Assembly (NCBI GenBank): GCA_004352715.1 | Contig: SCFE01000082.1 | Location: forward strand, 402,704 to 466,703 | DNA: 64,000 nucleotides | Source: Hofstenia miamia | Taxonomy: Eukaryota > Xenacoelomorpha > Acoela | Direction of reading: 5' to 3' | Shown: one piece after another, positions 34,736-45,850 of the stretch | Position numbering within the stretch: position 1 is the first letter of the stretch | Layout of the letters: every line of letters starts with the position of its first letter | Program-made: the position numbers and the translations under genes | Notes under the pieces: model-generated | The model's input: only the letters and a program-made list of their open reading frames with translations | Databases searched by the model: none | Told to the model about the DNA's origin: nothing

Positions 34736-36560
34736 AAAGTTACTCGTTTCCTATTATGTTCTAAAACGGGCTTAACAATAACATACAAAATGGCAAATTA
34801 CATATTACTTTGACGACTTAATTTTCGACACCCGCTGATTAAAAAATGCTGCCACTAATTATTTACATTTGCACTTTGAGGTTTTAGTTTTTTCCTCATC
34901 AAATATTTGAAATTTGCCGGAATTGCTAATTAAATGGTTTGCGGTATAGTCTTTGCTAGTATATAAATTTGAAACTGACTAGAAAATATTTTCAAATTTA
35001 TTCCAGTTTTTTAAACATTTGAATCGTTTGTAGCAGGTTTTTGCTGCCTGAGCATTTATTATACCCACAACTGGTAGGGCGCGACTGTGTTCCTAAATTC
35101 GTGGCAGGCCAGAAGCCGTGAAACAAAACGCAGTTTGGCAAATTAATAATTGAGAGTCGACTACTCAAAACGAAACATTGGAGGAATTGGGTTTTGCAAT
35201 TTGCAGCAGAAAAAGACATCGGGAAGGTTGTGCTAAAGTATTTGAGAAAATCAACCGAATTTTGAACATAAACTTCCAATTGCACAACTTTGAACTGAAT
35301 TATAATAATGAATGCAAATTTAGAACATTCTAGATGCTTCAGTGCCTTGGCCAGACTGTTAATTTCCATACCCTTTTATAAGCATTAGTGCTTTAAAAAT
35401 CAAATTTGGTGAAGGAGTATATTTGCATATCCTCTAATAGACCAATTTCGTTAGAGCTCAATTTCGAAAAGGCTCTGCTGCCGGCCAGATGACGGCCGTT
35501 CCAACTATGTGAACAATGAGTAAAAATTAACATCAAAATAATGGTGGATCGAAGTTTGAATAAAATAAGACAAAGGAGTCTTACTATGCAATTTTAATTG
35601 CTCTGCTGCTGGCTTCCGTTCTCATGTTGCCTTGTCTTTACCTCTTACAACATTTGTGGAAATTGTGGGCTCCAATTGTCTCATCTACTAAATTGACAAT
35701 GCGCTTTGTTCATTTTTGTGGAATGAACTCGAAAGTGGTTGAGTGTGCGATATTCCAATCCAGTGAGAATTGAATATTTCCCTGGTATCACTTTGAGAAA
35801 CTATGCACCACTGTAATTTGAATTTTGTTTTTTACAAGTAAGGCGTGCATTCCCATTACTTACTGTAATTATAGTAGGTCTTGGCATTCCCCAAAGCTTA
35901 ATTTATTATGAGCCATCATAAATTATGTAATTGGATGATCGAACAGAAATTTTCCACTTTTTCATTTCAGGGATGGTAAGCATACGGGGCAAACACAAGT
36001 CTACATATAAATTTCATTTTTTTGAAAGAGTTAGTAGAAGTAAAAAAAATATTTAATCTAACAATACATCCCGTATCTCTCTATTCAAGCATCTAATAGC
36101 TTAGTTAATATCTCAAATAGATTAATCTAAGTGAAAGATATTTTTTGTTGGAAAACAGTATTTTTTCAAATCAATATTTACAATAAGTTTAGTTTTTAAG
36201 ATAGAGCAACTTTATATTTTTTCTTATTTTCGTTTTTTGTGTTCAATAATTTTTGCTTCCATGTTGCGAAAACACTTTTAAAAAACAATTTAATATCCAA
36301 CTAAAAATGACAGATTTTCTCATATATTTTTCTCTTTACTTTGGGAATTTTTTTGGGATTCCTACAACTAAGCTAAAATATTTTCAGTTTGCGTATACAT
36401 CCAGCTTCCAACTCATTCCTACCTGTAGTAACAAAAATCTTATATAGTTTCTAATAATTCGAATTCAATTGAGTCAGATAAACGTGCATTATGGATGGTT
36501 TGTTGGTGCTACTCATGATTTGTAAAAAAGTATCTCTAAGACGTGTGCATTATAGAGTGA
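34736..36560. other. AT-rich stretch, little recognised
   Basis: A plus-strand frame at about 35135-35275 holds moderately protein-like text (HWRNWVLQFAAEKDIGKVV), overlapped by a longer minus-strand frame at 34998-35369. Neither shows a family motif, so neither is called a gene. Confidence 0.35.
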
Positions 36561-36853
36561 CAAAATGAGTTTATCATAAACACGCATCCGACCCGATCAG
36601 AATATTCCCTACCCGAACCCTACCCGTCCCGAAAATTTTCTACCTGAAATATAGCCATTACTTGGTATTACTTAACGTCTTATATCTTTTTCAAATGGAG
36701 TGGTGGAGAACATCCGTATCTTTTGTATCAATCAATCTATACTTTGTACCCAAAGCCGACCCGATCCAAAAATTTGATACCCGAAAACGAACCGACCCGA
36801 AACCCTGAGATCGGGTCGTATAATCGGGCACCCGATATCACTCTCTAGTGTGA
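36561..36853. mobile_element. Eroded hAT-like GACCCG-rich repeat
   Basis: CCGACCCGATC (36588), CTACCCGAACCCTACCCG (36610), GCCGACCCGATCC (36752) and CCGACCCGAAACCC (36792) form a subterminal-type array ending near CGATATCACTCTCTAG (36832-36847). A TAGAGTGAC end-like motif is at 36554, and the reversed right end reads CTAGAGAGTGATATCGGG. No octamer duplication could be confirmed. Confidence 0.5.
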
Positions 36854-37084
36854 ATCAGCTCTTTTACTCTCATTTCCTTTCTGTCTGCTGTATTTTCGTC
36901 TGTTCACGTATTCTGTTGATAAAATATTGCTAACTGCTCATAACCGAGTCAGTTCATTTTTCATGTACACGTCATTCTACTTTCGTTCTTTTATCCTTTA
37001 TCAAATCACATTTAACAACTTATGATCGTCTTCGTGTGATTTTGTGAGAACGTATATTTTCTTCAATAGCCGATTCGCTTTGTA

Positions 37085-37630
37085 GTCAATTCCTTTCAAT
37101 CAATTTAACCCCAATTTTACAAAAAAATTGGAAGAATGCTACAATTGTTCCTATTTACAAATCTATTAAAAACCATTCTAAGCGTATTTGCTCTTCTTAT
37201 AGACCTAATTCTCTTCTCACATTTCTCTCTATTTTCGACCGCATGGTTTTTGCGGAAATTATTCCGTTATTCGACCTCTAAATTCTCCACATCAGCTCAA
37301 TTTCCTCAATCATATATCACTATCTTTATCTCGTCATACTCACATATTATAATTAAACCTCCCTTTTACCCCATATATTTCATCTTCTGTAGAGCATTCT
37401 ATTCTGTGCAATGCAATTTTGCCAGTGGTCTCATGCCAAAAATCTCGGTCAATATCAATTCATCTAAGGAGCCTTTTATTAACTCTTCCTTCCAGGCATT
37501 GTTCTTTCTCTCTCATTTGAATAGTTTATTATTCCGTTCCACACTGACGTTGGTCAACACATTTCTCGACGAAATTAAAAAAACTTCCGTTGCAATTGTT
37601 TTTCTTTATTTTAACATACCTATACCATAG
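37085..37630 (+). pseudogene. LINE reverse transcriptase N-terminal remnant
   Basis: The frame from 37126 reads NWKNATIVPIYKS and then SSYRPNSLLTFLSIFDRMVF, ending in a stop near 37281. It matches the start of non-LTR reverse transcriptase palm/fingers, where WKxAxIxPIxK and YRPISLLSxxxKxxE are usual. Sequence on to 37630 keeps a similar CT-rich composition with no clear motif. The long frame 37136-37630 lies in another phase and is a shadow. The catalytic FADD/YADD region is not present. It is not continuous with the LINE at 11.6-12.5 kb. Confidence 0.65.
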
Positions 37631-39744
37631 TTATTTTAGTTAATTCTTATAGTCTTTCTGTTTTATGTTATGATGAATCTGTGTTGATATCGACATCATT
37701 TTTTACAATAAAAACAATGAGATTTGTTTGATTCATCCAAATTTCAGTTCTATACAAAGATAATCTTTAATTTATCTTTCCTTGTTTAACTTCTTGATTT
37801 ATTCTTTCTCAAATTTCCATGAACTCTGCTGAATTGCATGATTTCGATATGTATAACTTTCTTGTTCATTATTGTCAGTAAAATTTAAGTGGTTGTGAGC
37901 ACAGCCAAATGGGATGGGAATTTTCATGGTGATTAAATAAGTTTCCAAAATATCCATTTCCCGATTATTTAATTTATGCGAATAATCACTGGAATTTATA
38001 GTGAATGCAGATTTTTTCACAAAGGAAACATTTGATTTCAATATCTTCTGCATGAATTTTATATCATCTCAGCACATTTGAATTAATATTCGAGTCGTAT
38101 AGCAGTTAGATTCATTTATGAGTTTCGTATTCTACTATGCATTTACTAATTAAATATCATACTAAAATGCTTGGCTTTAACAACGTTTCTTTTGATCTTG
38201 AAATCCCATGACATCATTCTGCCAATTTTTTTTTCAAAAGAGAAATTGCAAATAAGATCTATTTGGACTCAGAAGAGAGGTATGCATGCTCTTTAGTGAT
38301 TTCTGGTTAAAGCTATTCAATAGCATACCCGCTCTACAAAAATATTTTATTACCTATACAAGAGAATAGGATTTTCTTTGATATTATTAGGCAATTAGAA
38401 ATTTTCAATATTTCGAAAGCAATTCCCATTCATTATATTTTAATTTTTTTCAACATTTTATTCATACTGTATGTTTTGGAAATGATCTTATTTAACCCTA
38501 AACTGTCCATTGATCAATGAGGATATAATCGGATTTGTCCATACTTCCAAACAATTATCACGAAAGCGTATTAATTTGGAAATGTTGGGGAATTGATACA
38601 TGCATCGGTAATAAGTGGGTTTCCATGTTTTGGTGAAAATTTGTGATCAAGATTATTCCTCTCTTTGAAGCACATATAACTATTGACTTTTTACTGGAAA
38701 ATCTGATTTTTGCAAAATACCTAATGTTCATATAATAAAGAGGTCTCAAACCCATGGCAGGAACAACTAGCTTCAAATATTTTGGTTTTCTGTAAATAGA
38801 TCCCCTAGGTGATCGGGCTTGATTAAAGCTGAAAATAAGGGAGGCGATTCCCTATCCAGTGGTGTTTTCATTTATTATTTAGTGAGTTATACGTGATTAA
38901 AAATATTTATTGATCTTCAGAAATTGTAAAAAATGTCTGGGCTGTTATACTTAAAATAAAAATTATGTGGAATGAATAGCGGATACTTGCAACCCCCCCC
39001 ACCCTCTTACCGCAAATCACTAATGCTCTTTATACACCCTCTTGATCCCGCTAACGAAGAATCAATTAGGTATATGTAGATTTAAATACATCACCTTGAA
39101 AGTGCATCAGAAACAATATAAGTAAATCTGTCACTTTACCAATGGAATTTGTGACTTTGTTCATGTTGTGGAATAAATTTCAAAATTTGATAACAGTATC
39201 GTCTTATCAAATAGATCATGTTGTATTAATAAACAAACGAGTCATGCTCACTATTGTATGAGTCACAATGCCATTACTACACTTTACACAAATATTTTAT
39301 TACATGAAAATAGTAACACAGTATTTTGCAAAAGTAGAAACATTTTCTTTCACAACTTGTTATCTATATAATGTTTATGAGTTTGTGTCTTTAGTGACCA
39401 ATGTTTGACTTATGCCTGCATTTTCCATAGTTTCATGGAGCACTTAATTTAATGAATGAACATCAAGGAATACTCTTGCATCTCAAGAAGATCTTCTGAT
39501 CGGCTACACGGAAAAGTAGTTTATAAAATGGTTGCATGTGTAGAAAATCTACTACCAACACTATCAACAAAAGCATATGCCACATCCAAAATTTATCGAT
39601 TCAAATAAACAATTGACTCATTTAATCCTAATGTGTCATGTGCCCATGTAACGACTGAAATCGTTTTGTCAATATTTTCAAATAATTTTCTCTAACCCTA
39701 CTAAGAAAGTTGGAAGTTGTGGGGCATTAATACATTTATTGGGG
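37631..39744. other. AT-rich stretch, unassigned
   Basis: Only a short poly-C run (38993-39000) next to an ACCCTC patch stands out. Confidence 0.45.
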
Positions 39745-39945
39745 AATGCACTACGGTTCTGCAGGACCGGCTAGTCTCATGGGGACCAGAAAATTTTATG
39801 GGACTGACAGCGTTCCGGTGAGACTAAATGGTACTGGAATCAAGAAAATCCCTATTTCGTCGATAACCCTAGAATGTACTAGTCTTGTGGGCCCGTTGTC
39901 TTCTGCCCGATGCCTGCCCTTTGTCTTCCCTGTCCGATAACCGCC
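39745..39945. repeat. GC-rich degenerate repeat patch
   Basis: GGTTCTGCAGGACCGGC, ATGGGACTGACAGCG and CCTGTCCGATAACCGCCGG stand out from their AT-rich surroundings. An ATGGGACTGA block with a similar A-rich prefix recurs at 31063-31080. Probably an eroded transposon; the 64-codon frame over it is not taken as a gene. Confidence 0.4.
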
Positions 39946-40569
39946 GGTTCTCCACTATGTCCGAAATTCGTCAGTTGATTAAATATAGACGAGAAACATA
40001 AATTGAGTCAGATTTCTAGCAAAACCTTAAAAACTGACTGAACTTTAAAAAAGACAGACTAGAAGTTGCAAGGAATCTTTTAGTTGTAATCAAACGCAAA
40101 TACATCTAAAAAACCTTTAAAAGATACATGTACAAAGCTTATGAAAAAATATTTTTGTGCCAGTGCCCACCCGACACATTTTGGAACACAACCCTAGCAT
40201 TGTAATTTTTGTGCATAAATATTAAATTCAGGAATTTGATGGATAATTGTTTAGATGCACACACAAGAAATGTGTATTTTTGCACATTCACAGAATGTTT
40301 CATTTCATAAAATTGCATGTAGATTTATATAAAAGTCAAATGAAACCCTCTACATATATTTTTTAATACAAATCATTTTTTCATCCTTTGTTTTTTGCAC
40401 TCTTTGAGTTAATAAAATATATTCTAATTTGGCTATTTCCCTACCCGGAATATTTTAAAATAGCAGACGTCCGCTGCATAATACCATGCTCAAATTGATT
40501 ACTACAGTTCATTAGATAGACTACCAGTAATCCTATAATACTTATTAATCACGTAAAATCTTGATTTCC
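39946..40569. other. AT-rich stretch
   Basis: Nothing recognised. Confidence 0.45.
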
Positions 40570-40664
40570 TCAAGTCGTACTTGGCTAATTTGGGCTGGAC
40601 CAGAGCCCTAGAAATTGTCCGGGCCGAGTCAGAACCGAAAAAACTTGGCCCATTTACAACTCTG
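40570..40664. mobile_element. Solo hAT-like terminus
   Basis: Ends ACTTGGCCCATTTACAACTCTG at 40664 (quoted from its second base on), reversing to CAGAGTTGTAAATGGGCC, close to the ends at 16915 and 34330. GGGCTGGACC, GTCCGGGCCGAG lie inside. A left partner is not clear. Confidence 0.45.
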
Positions 40665-40973
40665 CTACCGTCAACCTCCAATATAGCGTAAACCTTTATA
40701 TAACGCAGTAAAATTATTCCACATTCGACTGCATTATATTCTTCTGTTTTATGCTACACGTATTTACGACTGAAAGTGTTAAATTTTTAATGCCATCGAT
40801 TGATAAAGCGAAACATTCCTGTTAAACAGAGAATTGATCTGTGTAGCAAAGAAAAGTTATGCATTGGTAACATCTCAATATCTAAGAACGTTTGTCTAAT
40901 AACAACTCAAAACTTAAAATTAATTGTGCCTATTAACCTAATTTAACCACTATTGAGTTAAAAAGGTATATGG
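40665..40973. other. Left flank of the nested transposon cluster
   Basis: Expected to hold the 5' part of the Tc1-like gene if the hAT inserted into it, but I could not read one here. Confidence 0.3.
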
Positions 40974-41189
40974 GTACAAGTTAGAGCTTTGCGGGACCTC
41001 AGGTTTTTAGTCCCGGTCCCGAAAAGAAAAATGGTCCCGATCTCTGGTATCGGTCCCGATAACTTTAGTCCCGTTCCCGAAATCTGTTTCGGTACTGAAA
41101 ACTACAGGTATTAAGAAAATAATGAATTTCAAAGTAAATTTAACAAAAATGAATTTCATAATACAATAAAAGGATTAAGATACTTTATT

Positions 41190-41516
41190 TCAATTTCGCA
41201 GAACCAAAAGTTCATTAACGTGCGCGGGATCGAGGGAACTGCGTCTATCGGTGACTGCTATTCCTGCAGAGCTGAACGTGGCCTCGGAAATTGTTTCAGA
41301 GCCTTGGATGCCCAAATAGGATCGAGCAATTTGCTTCAGTTTTGCATAGGGTGCATTTCTCCAGAAGGCTAAAATGTCGAAATCTAGTGCGGAACACTCT
41401 ATTAGGTAGGGTGAATATTCATCCTTCTGAGTAGCACTGAAATCAGGATTGGCTACTTGCAGCGTGCAGTCAATTTCTTCTTCACTATCTGAATCAAAAA
41501 GGAGCCTTTGTATTGC
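41190..41516 (-). pseudogene. hAT transposase C-terminal fragment
   Basis: From 41516 down to the TGA at 41190-41192 the frame is open for 108 codons. It has an acidic linker (DSDSEEEID), then DFDILAFWRNAPYAKL, QIARSYLGIQGSETISEA and FSSAGIAVTDRRSSLDP, then VNELLVLRN and the stop. This is the full hAT C-terminal dimerisation domain in canonical order. Upstream an adjacent frame (about 41520-41590) gives PVVPPPSKQYKG, the usual pre-linker, so one frameshift separates them. The catalytic core is absent, replaced by the nested element and deletion. It once drove cut-and-paste transposition in the nucleus and is now inactive. Confidence 0.92.
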
Positions 41517-41733
41517 TTACTGGGAGGAGGAACAACTGGTTGTTCATTATTTCGTGACATCATCAAGCGTACTGCATTTGGCGTCGGACATCAAAGAATG
41601 CTATTGCAGCTTACCTAACCAATCAAGTTTAATTTGATAAATTCAACTTAATCGCATAGATGTAATTGAAAACCAACCAACTTTAAGGACTGTGTGGCGC
41701 ATTTTTTATATTGATTAAAGTCGCATTATCGAA

Positions 41734-42259
41734 CCCCGGGGGACCCCTGGGGTCATATATGACCCCACCCTTTTAGAGCATCGCTGTGGTTTATCGATTG
41801 TGAGACAGAAAATATCGTTTCTGCAGCCCAAAGTCCCACATATGACCCGTAAAACTGCGGAGGTTTGGTGCCAAGATTGTGCAACACATTTACATAATTG
41901 CATCACAAAGATGGCGGATTTTGTGAATGAGCATATTGTTGTCAAGTCGTGGTTTTTAAATTGATTATGTGCCTTTTATAGCAGAGTTAGAAAAATTTGA
42001 AAGTATTACAATAAATGTTTTTTGCCTCGTAAGTTTTTAAAAGCTGTTTTTGTTTGATGTTTACTATAAGTAAGTTTACTATATGTAATGAACTACCAAC
42101 CATAAGGCCCATCGGGTCATATGTGACCCAAGGCCAAATTTGTAACAAATTAGCCAAAAATTGCAACACTCACATTTTTATAATAATCTGATCAATTGTA
42201 ACTGTGTGTGACCAAAAAATATTTTTTAGCTACTGCTTGACGTTTTGGGTACCCCAGGG
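41734..42259. mobile_element. piggyBac-like MITE nested in hAT
   Basis: Ends CCCCGGGGGACCC (41734) and, reversed, CCCTGGGGTACCC (42259) match at 11 of 13 bases. TTAA directly follows the right end (42260-42263); the left has CGAA. Internal palindromic GGGTCATATATGACCC (41750-41765), CATATGACCC (41838) and GGGTCATATGTGACCC (42114-42129) are the kind of GGGTCA/TGACCC repeats seen in piggyBac-like elements. No transposase. Assignment is tentative because only one TTAA is intact. Confidence 0.6.
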
Positions 42260-42422
42260 TTAAAAGTGTTTGGAGCATTTTTCCAAAATGTTAATATGTC
42301 AAAAGAGTCAAGGGACATGGTTTGGTGTTTAACTGCTACCTGGTCCCGGTACCAGTCCTGAATTTTTACTATTGGTCCCGGTCCCGCAAAGCTCTAGGCA
42401 AAGTACAAAGTACACAGGAGTA

Positions 42423-43282
42423 ATGTCAGTCGTATTTTGAAGAGATATGGTATAAACGAAAGATTTGCTCCAGCGTAAGCATATATTAGTTAAAACCTAG
42501 TTAAACTTCGTTTGCATGAAACAAAGATTACAAAATATTATTATGTGCTCCTTGGCATAGAATAACCTCATATTTTCGGATGAGTCGCGGTTTGAGTTGA
42601 ATTACATGGGTGCCATGTCCAATCCGCAATTCGATCCAACAGACAGTAGCTAGAGAAATATTCCTCTGCAAAATCAAAGTACATAATGGCATGAGGTGCG
42701 GTTTGGTCCCCTGGCTTCAGAATACTGAGCCGACTTGATGGGAAAATGAATTCACACAAATATATATATATATATATNNNNNNNNNNNNNNNNNNNNNNN
42801 NNNNNNNNNNNNNNNNNNNNNNNNNNNNNNNNNNNNNNNNNNNNNNNNNNNNNNNNNNNNNNNNNNNNNNNNNNNNNNNNNNNNNNNNNNNNNNNNNNNN
42901 NNNNNNNNNNNNNNNNNNNNNNNNNNNNNNNNNNNNNNNNNNNNNNNNNNNNNNNNNNNNNNNNNNNNNATATATATATATATATTGCCACATTATTTGA
43001 TGTCATTTATGCAAAGCCATCATTTATTCCAGCACGATAATGCTCCCTGTGCCACCTTTTTGAAAATGCGATCTTTTATGGAATCAATAGAATGTAATAG
43101 AAAACATGTGGAACACAATAAAACATCGTGTTAAAGACCACAATTGTAAAAATATTGATGAACTTAGGACTATTATTGAAAGTGCATTTTATTCCATCCC
43201 TAACCAAGAAATTGTAAGTTTATATAAATCCATTCCTACCAGAATAAACTCTGTTGTAAAAGCCCGTGGACATCCAATATGA
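42423..43282 (+). pseudogene. Tc1/mariner transposase pseudogene split by a TA/gap tract
   Basis: Plus-strand frames follow the Tc1 order. A helix-turn-helix tail, VSRILKRYGINERFAP (about 42427-42474), is followed by the first catalytic Asp in NLIFSDESRFEL (Asp codon 42579-42581). GAVWSPGFRILSRLDGK follows (about 42693-42745) after an in-frame TGA. Then comes the (TA)n/N block 42761-42985, then FQHDNAPCATF with the second Asp (43036-43038), then IENMWNTIKHRV with the third acidic residue (Glu 43100-43102), and finally IPTRINSVVKARGHPI with TGA at 43280. The second-to-third acidic spacing is 64 bp, shorter than the usual 34-residue spacing and out of frame, so a deletion has occurred. Stops, frameshift and insertion make it non-functional. 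Confidence 0.9.
42761..42985. repeat. (TA)n microsatellite with 192-N gap
   Basis: TA runs on both sides of Ns 42778-42969. It lies inside the Tc1 transposase between the first and second catalytic residues. Confidence 0.93.
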
Positions 43283-44254
43283 AGTACTGAAATATTATTT
43301 ATCTCGTTTTTGACTCACGTTCATAATTGAAATATACAGATACTATGCACAGTACTGTATATTCATTTCGTAATTTCAAAAAATCCATTGATAAAGAAAC
43401 TATAAATTTCCCGCTAGCTACATAGGCCTACTATTTTTTGAGTTTCCTAATTTTATTTTAAGCTCCCACATTCATAATATAAATTAACTTCATTTTAAGG
43501 GAATTTACGTTAAGCTGCTAATTAAAAAATGTTTTGAACATTCTATTTTGTTTCTTGATTTATTACTTCGTGTTGTATTTTAAATTTTATTCAGTTATCA
43601 TATAATTGGGCTCCCACTGAAATGTTACCAACGTAAACTTTTAAGTTCTTGAAAATTTTATTCCAATTCTTGTAATCATAAAGTTGTGGTTAACATTTGA
43701 AATAGATTAAATTTTGTTTTAAAGCATACGATTGGAAAAAATCCATTCAAGTTTTGCATGAAATTACTGGAAGTTGACCATTAAATAGTACCTTAAGCAA
43801 TCTGGTTTCTATTTAAAAGGAAAAACCGTTTTTTCCACATTTACAAAGAATTTTTTCCAAGCCAATTTCCAAATTTGAAAATCTCGGGGCATGGGTAGGC
43901 CTATTGGGGAACATACTTTAATGCAATGTTTAAAATTTTTATTAACGTGTATTGCTGTAGCTGAAGTAGTTGAAAAGATTAACTAGTTTTATTTGAAAAA
44001 TGCGAGTTTTTGAAACAGATTTAAATTCTCTCCATAACTAATTGTCATGTAATTATAAGGTTTCGAGCTCATGGGAGTAACAAAGAACTTTGACTGTTTC
44101 TTGATATGCCCAAATCCATTGAGGCGTGCTGTACGCAAAGTCAAAGGTCACGGGACCGAAGGCAATCCTCGTGGGACAGAGCCGGGTCACTGATTAAGAT
44201 TGAGCATAGCGTTAATATTTTTGAGCTATAAGTACTTAAAATTTTTCTAAGATA
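43283..44254. other. AT-rich stretch
   Basis: Should contain the right Tc1 terminus; no inverted repeat could be paired because the left terminus is lost. A GGTCACGGGACCG/GTGGGACAGAGCCGGGTCAC patch is at 44145-44190. Confidence 0.4.
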
Positions 44255-45560
44255 ATGAATAATTTCATAAATCACGAGCTGTTTAAGATAAGCTTTTTAG
44301 TGATTATAATTGGCTTTTTTCAGGTGTCAGAGTGCAATGCATTATGTGTTAGCGTAGTGAGAATTGATCCTGATATGAACACCAAATGTAATACACCACC
44401 GAAGCCGACTATATTTGTCTTTAAGCTTAAAGAATATGATATTAACTATTTGTCGTATTCATCGTGCTGTTTCTGGATTTTATTATCAACCAATATTTAT
44501 TTGAGAATTGTTTCTTCAAATATTTTTTATTAAACTTTTAAGATTGAATGAAAAACAATGTCAATATTATCAGCCTTTGAGAGGATTTCTGATCTGATTA
44601 CAGAGAATCTGATTGAAATTATTTTTGAATCTAATAATCGTTTGAAGCATGGAAAGTTGTGGATGATTCACCTAAAGTATCATTTTGACGAGACGATTAA
44701 TTATTGAAATTATTAACAGACAATAGCTTAATGCAAAACAGATTTTCGTTTTTTAGTGATTTGATGTGGGTTGGTCATATAAGAGGCGAAACGATGGTTG
44801 ATTCAATCACAGTAATAAAAAATCAGACACTCTGGAGATGGCATTGTTAAAATATCAGCAAAACAGCTTTGAATTCCGATAACTCAGATGTACAGTATGT
44901 TAGTTTGAAGAATAAAAAGTTATCAGATAAAGATGTCCATTTTTAAGCAGTCCAAGTTATCTCAGTGTACAGATGGCTGCATCAAGAAAATGTCATTCGT
45001 AGACTAGATTTTGATGTCTTTATACAAGAGTTAAAGATCGCATTGATCATTTTTTAAGAATAATATCCTGAAGACTTACTTCAAATATTAAGGTAATCCC
45101 TACACCACACAAAATATTTCGAATCATCAATTGCTTTAAATACCAGTTTTAAGAAGCTTTATTATATAGTTTTCTTTTAAAGTTAATAAATCCGTAAAAA
45201 CAAATGTTTAAAATTCCATTTGTAATCGACACATTTATCAAAACAGAATGAATAATTCAGGGTGAAGGACAATACAATTTGTCATAAAAGATATACGTAA
45301 ATAGCTGAGAAGATATTCAGGTTGTGTATTGTAAATTGTGATACTTCTATTGATATATTAACGTACTCAAAGCAGTAAGGTAGAGCTAGAGCGGCATTTG
45401 ACGAGAAAAATTCTAACGAAAAGTATATATTACTGGTTCCTGTGGTTAGTGATTACACCGTAAGCAGAATCAAAAACTACGTTTTGATGCTAAAAAGACG
45501 TAGATGTGCATGGTTCAGTAATTTATCAGCAAGTGATCACTATTTGAAGGCTATTAGCTT
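44255..45560 (+). pseudogene. Cluster of short protein-like frames, origin unknown
   Basis: Several same-strand frames follow each other. 44255-44533 (92 codons) has a hydrophobic, signal-like N-terminus, KISFLVIIIGFFQVSECNA. 44558-44707 has ERISDLITENLIEIIF. 44731-44850 has SDLMWVGHIRGETMVDSI. 44868-45056 has LNSDNSDVQYVSLKNKKL and VYRWLHQENVIRRLDFDVF with one internal TAA, and 45365-45560 has KYILLVPVVSDYTVSRIKNY. Residue use is more protein-like than in control frames nearby. They may be the ruins of one or more genes, possibly from a mobile or viral-like source, but no domain is recognised and chance frames cannot be excluded. Confidence 0.35.
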
Positions 45561-45789
45561 TACATAGTGTCAAAGTAGATTGCCGAAAGCAATTTTATAT
45601 TCCCCTACTTTTTATTATTTGGATTAGCTGTAATTTATAATGACTATGAAAAGGTGTTCTACAATTGATTTGTTAGATTTCAAAACACCCGTTGTTAACA
45701 GTTTTGTGAGATGTAAGGAATTCAATCTAACAGTATAAACTGAATTCAATTAGAACTGATGGAGAACAGCGATGAAAATTGGCGAGTCG

Positions 45790-45820
45790 ACCCATGGGGT
45801 GGGTGGGGCGGGTGTGGGGC
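45790..45820 (+). other. G-quadruplex-like G-run cluster
   Basis: GGGGTGGGTGGGGCGGGTGTGGGG (24 bases, given here as runs of 4, 3, 4, 3 and 4 G with 1-3 base loops) at 45796-45819, flanked by CCCATGGGG on the left and ACCCATGGGT at 45841-45850. Unique in this AT-rich window. Confidence 0.8.
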
Positions 45821-45850
45821 AAGGGCTTTCTAAGGTGGTTACCCATGGGT

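Larger units (their letters stand above)
40982..42396 (-). mobile_element. hAT transposon carrying a nested element
   Basis: Exact 17-bp inverted termini: TAGAGCTTTGCGGGACC at 40982-40998 and its complement at 42380-42396. Subterminal GGTCCCG repeats lie at both ends (41010-41085, 42345-42385). It encodes on the minus strand the C-terminal part of a hAT transposase close to the left terminus. Flanking octamers GTACAAGT and GGCAAAGT share 5 of 8 bases; GTACAAAGT also lies 6 bp further out on the right, so the duplication is decayed or ambiguous. The interior is interrupted by a piggyBac-like MITE. Confidence 0.88.

Noticed and set aside
34998-35369. 123-codon minus-strand frame with several Cys
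   Set aside because: Opposes a comparably protein-like plus-strand stretch; neither shows a known family, so coding cannot be decided.
37136-37630. 164-codon open frame, the longest gap-free frame in the window
   Set aside because: It is out of phase with the reverse-transcriptase text at 37126-37281 and rich in Phe/Ser/Ile from CT-rich DNA, so it is a shadow of the LINE remnant.
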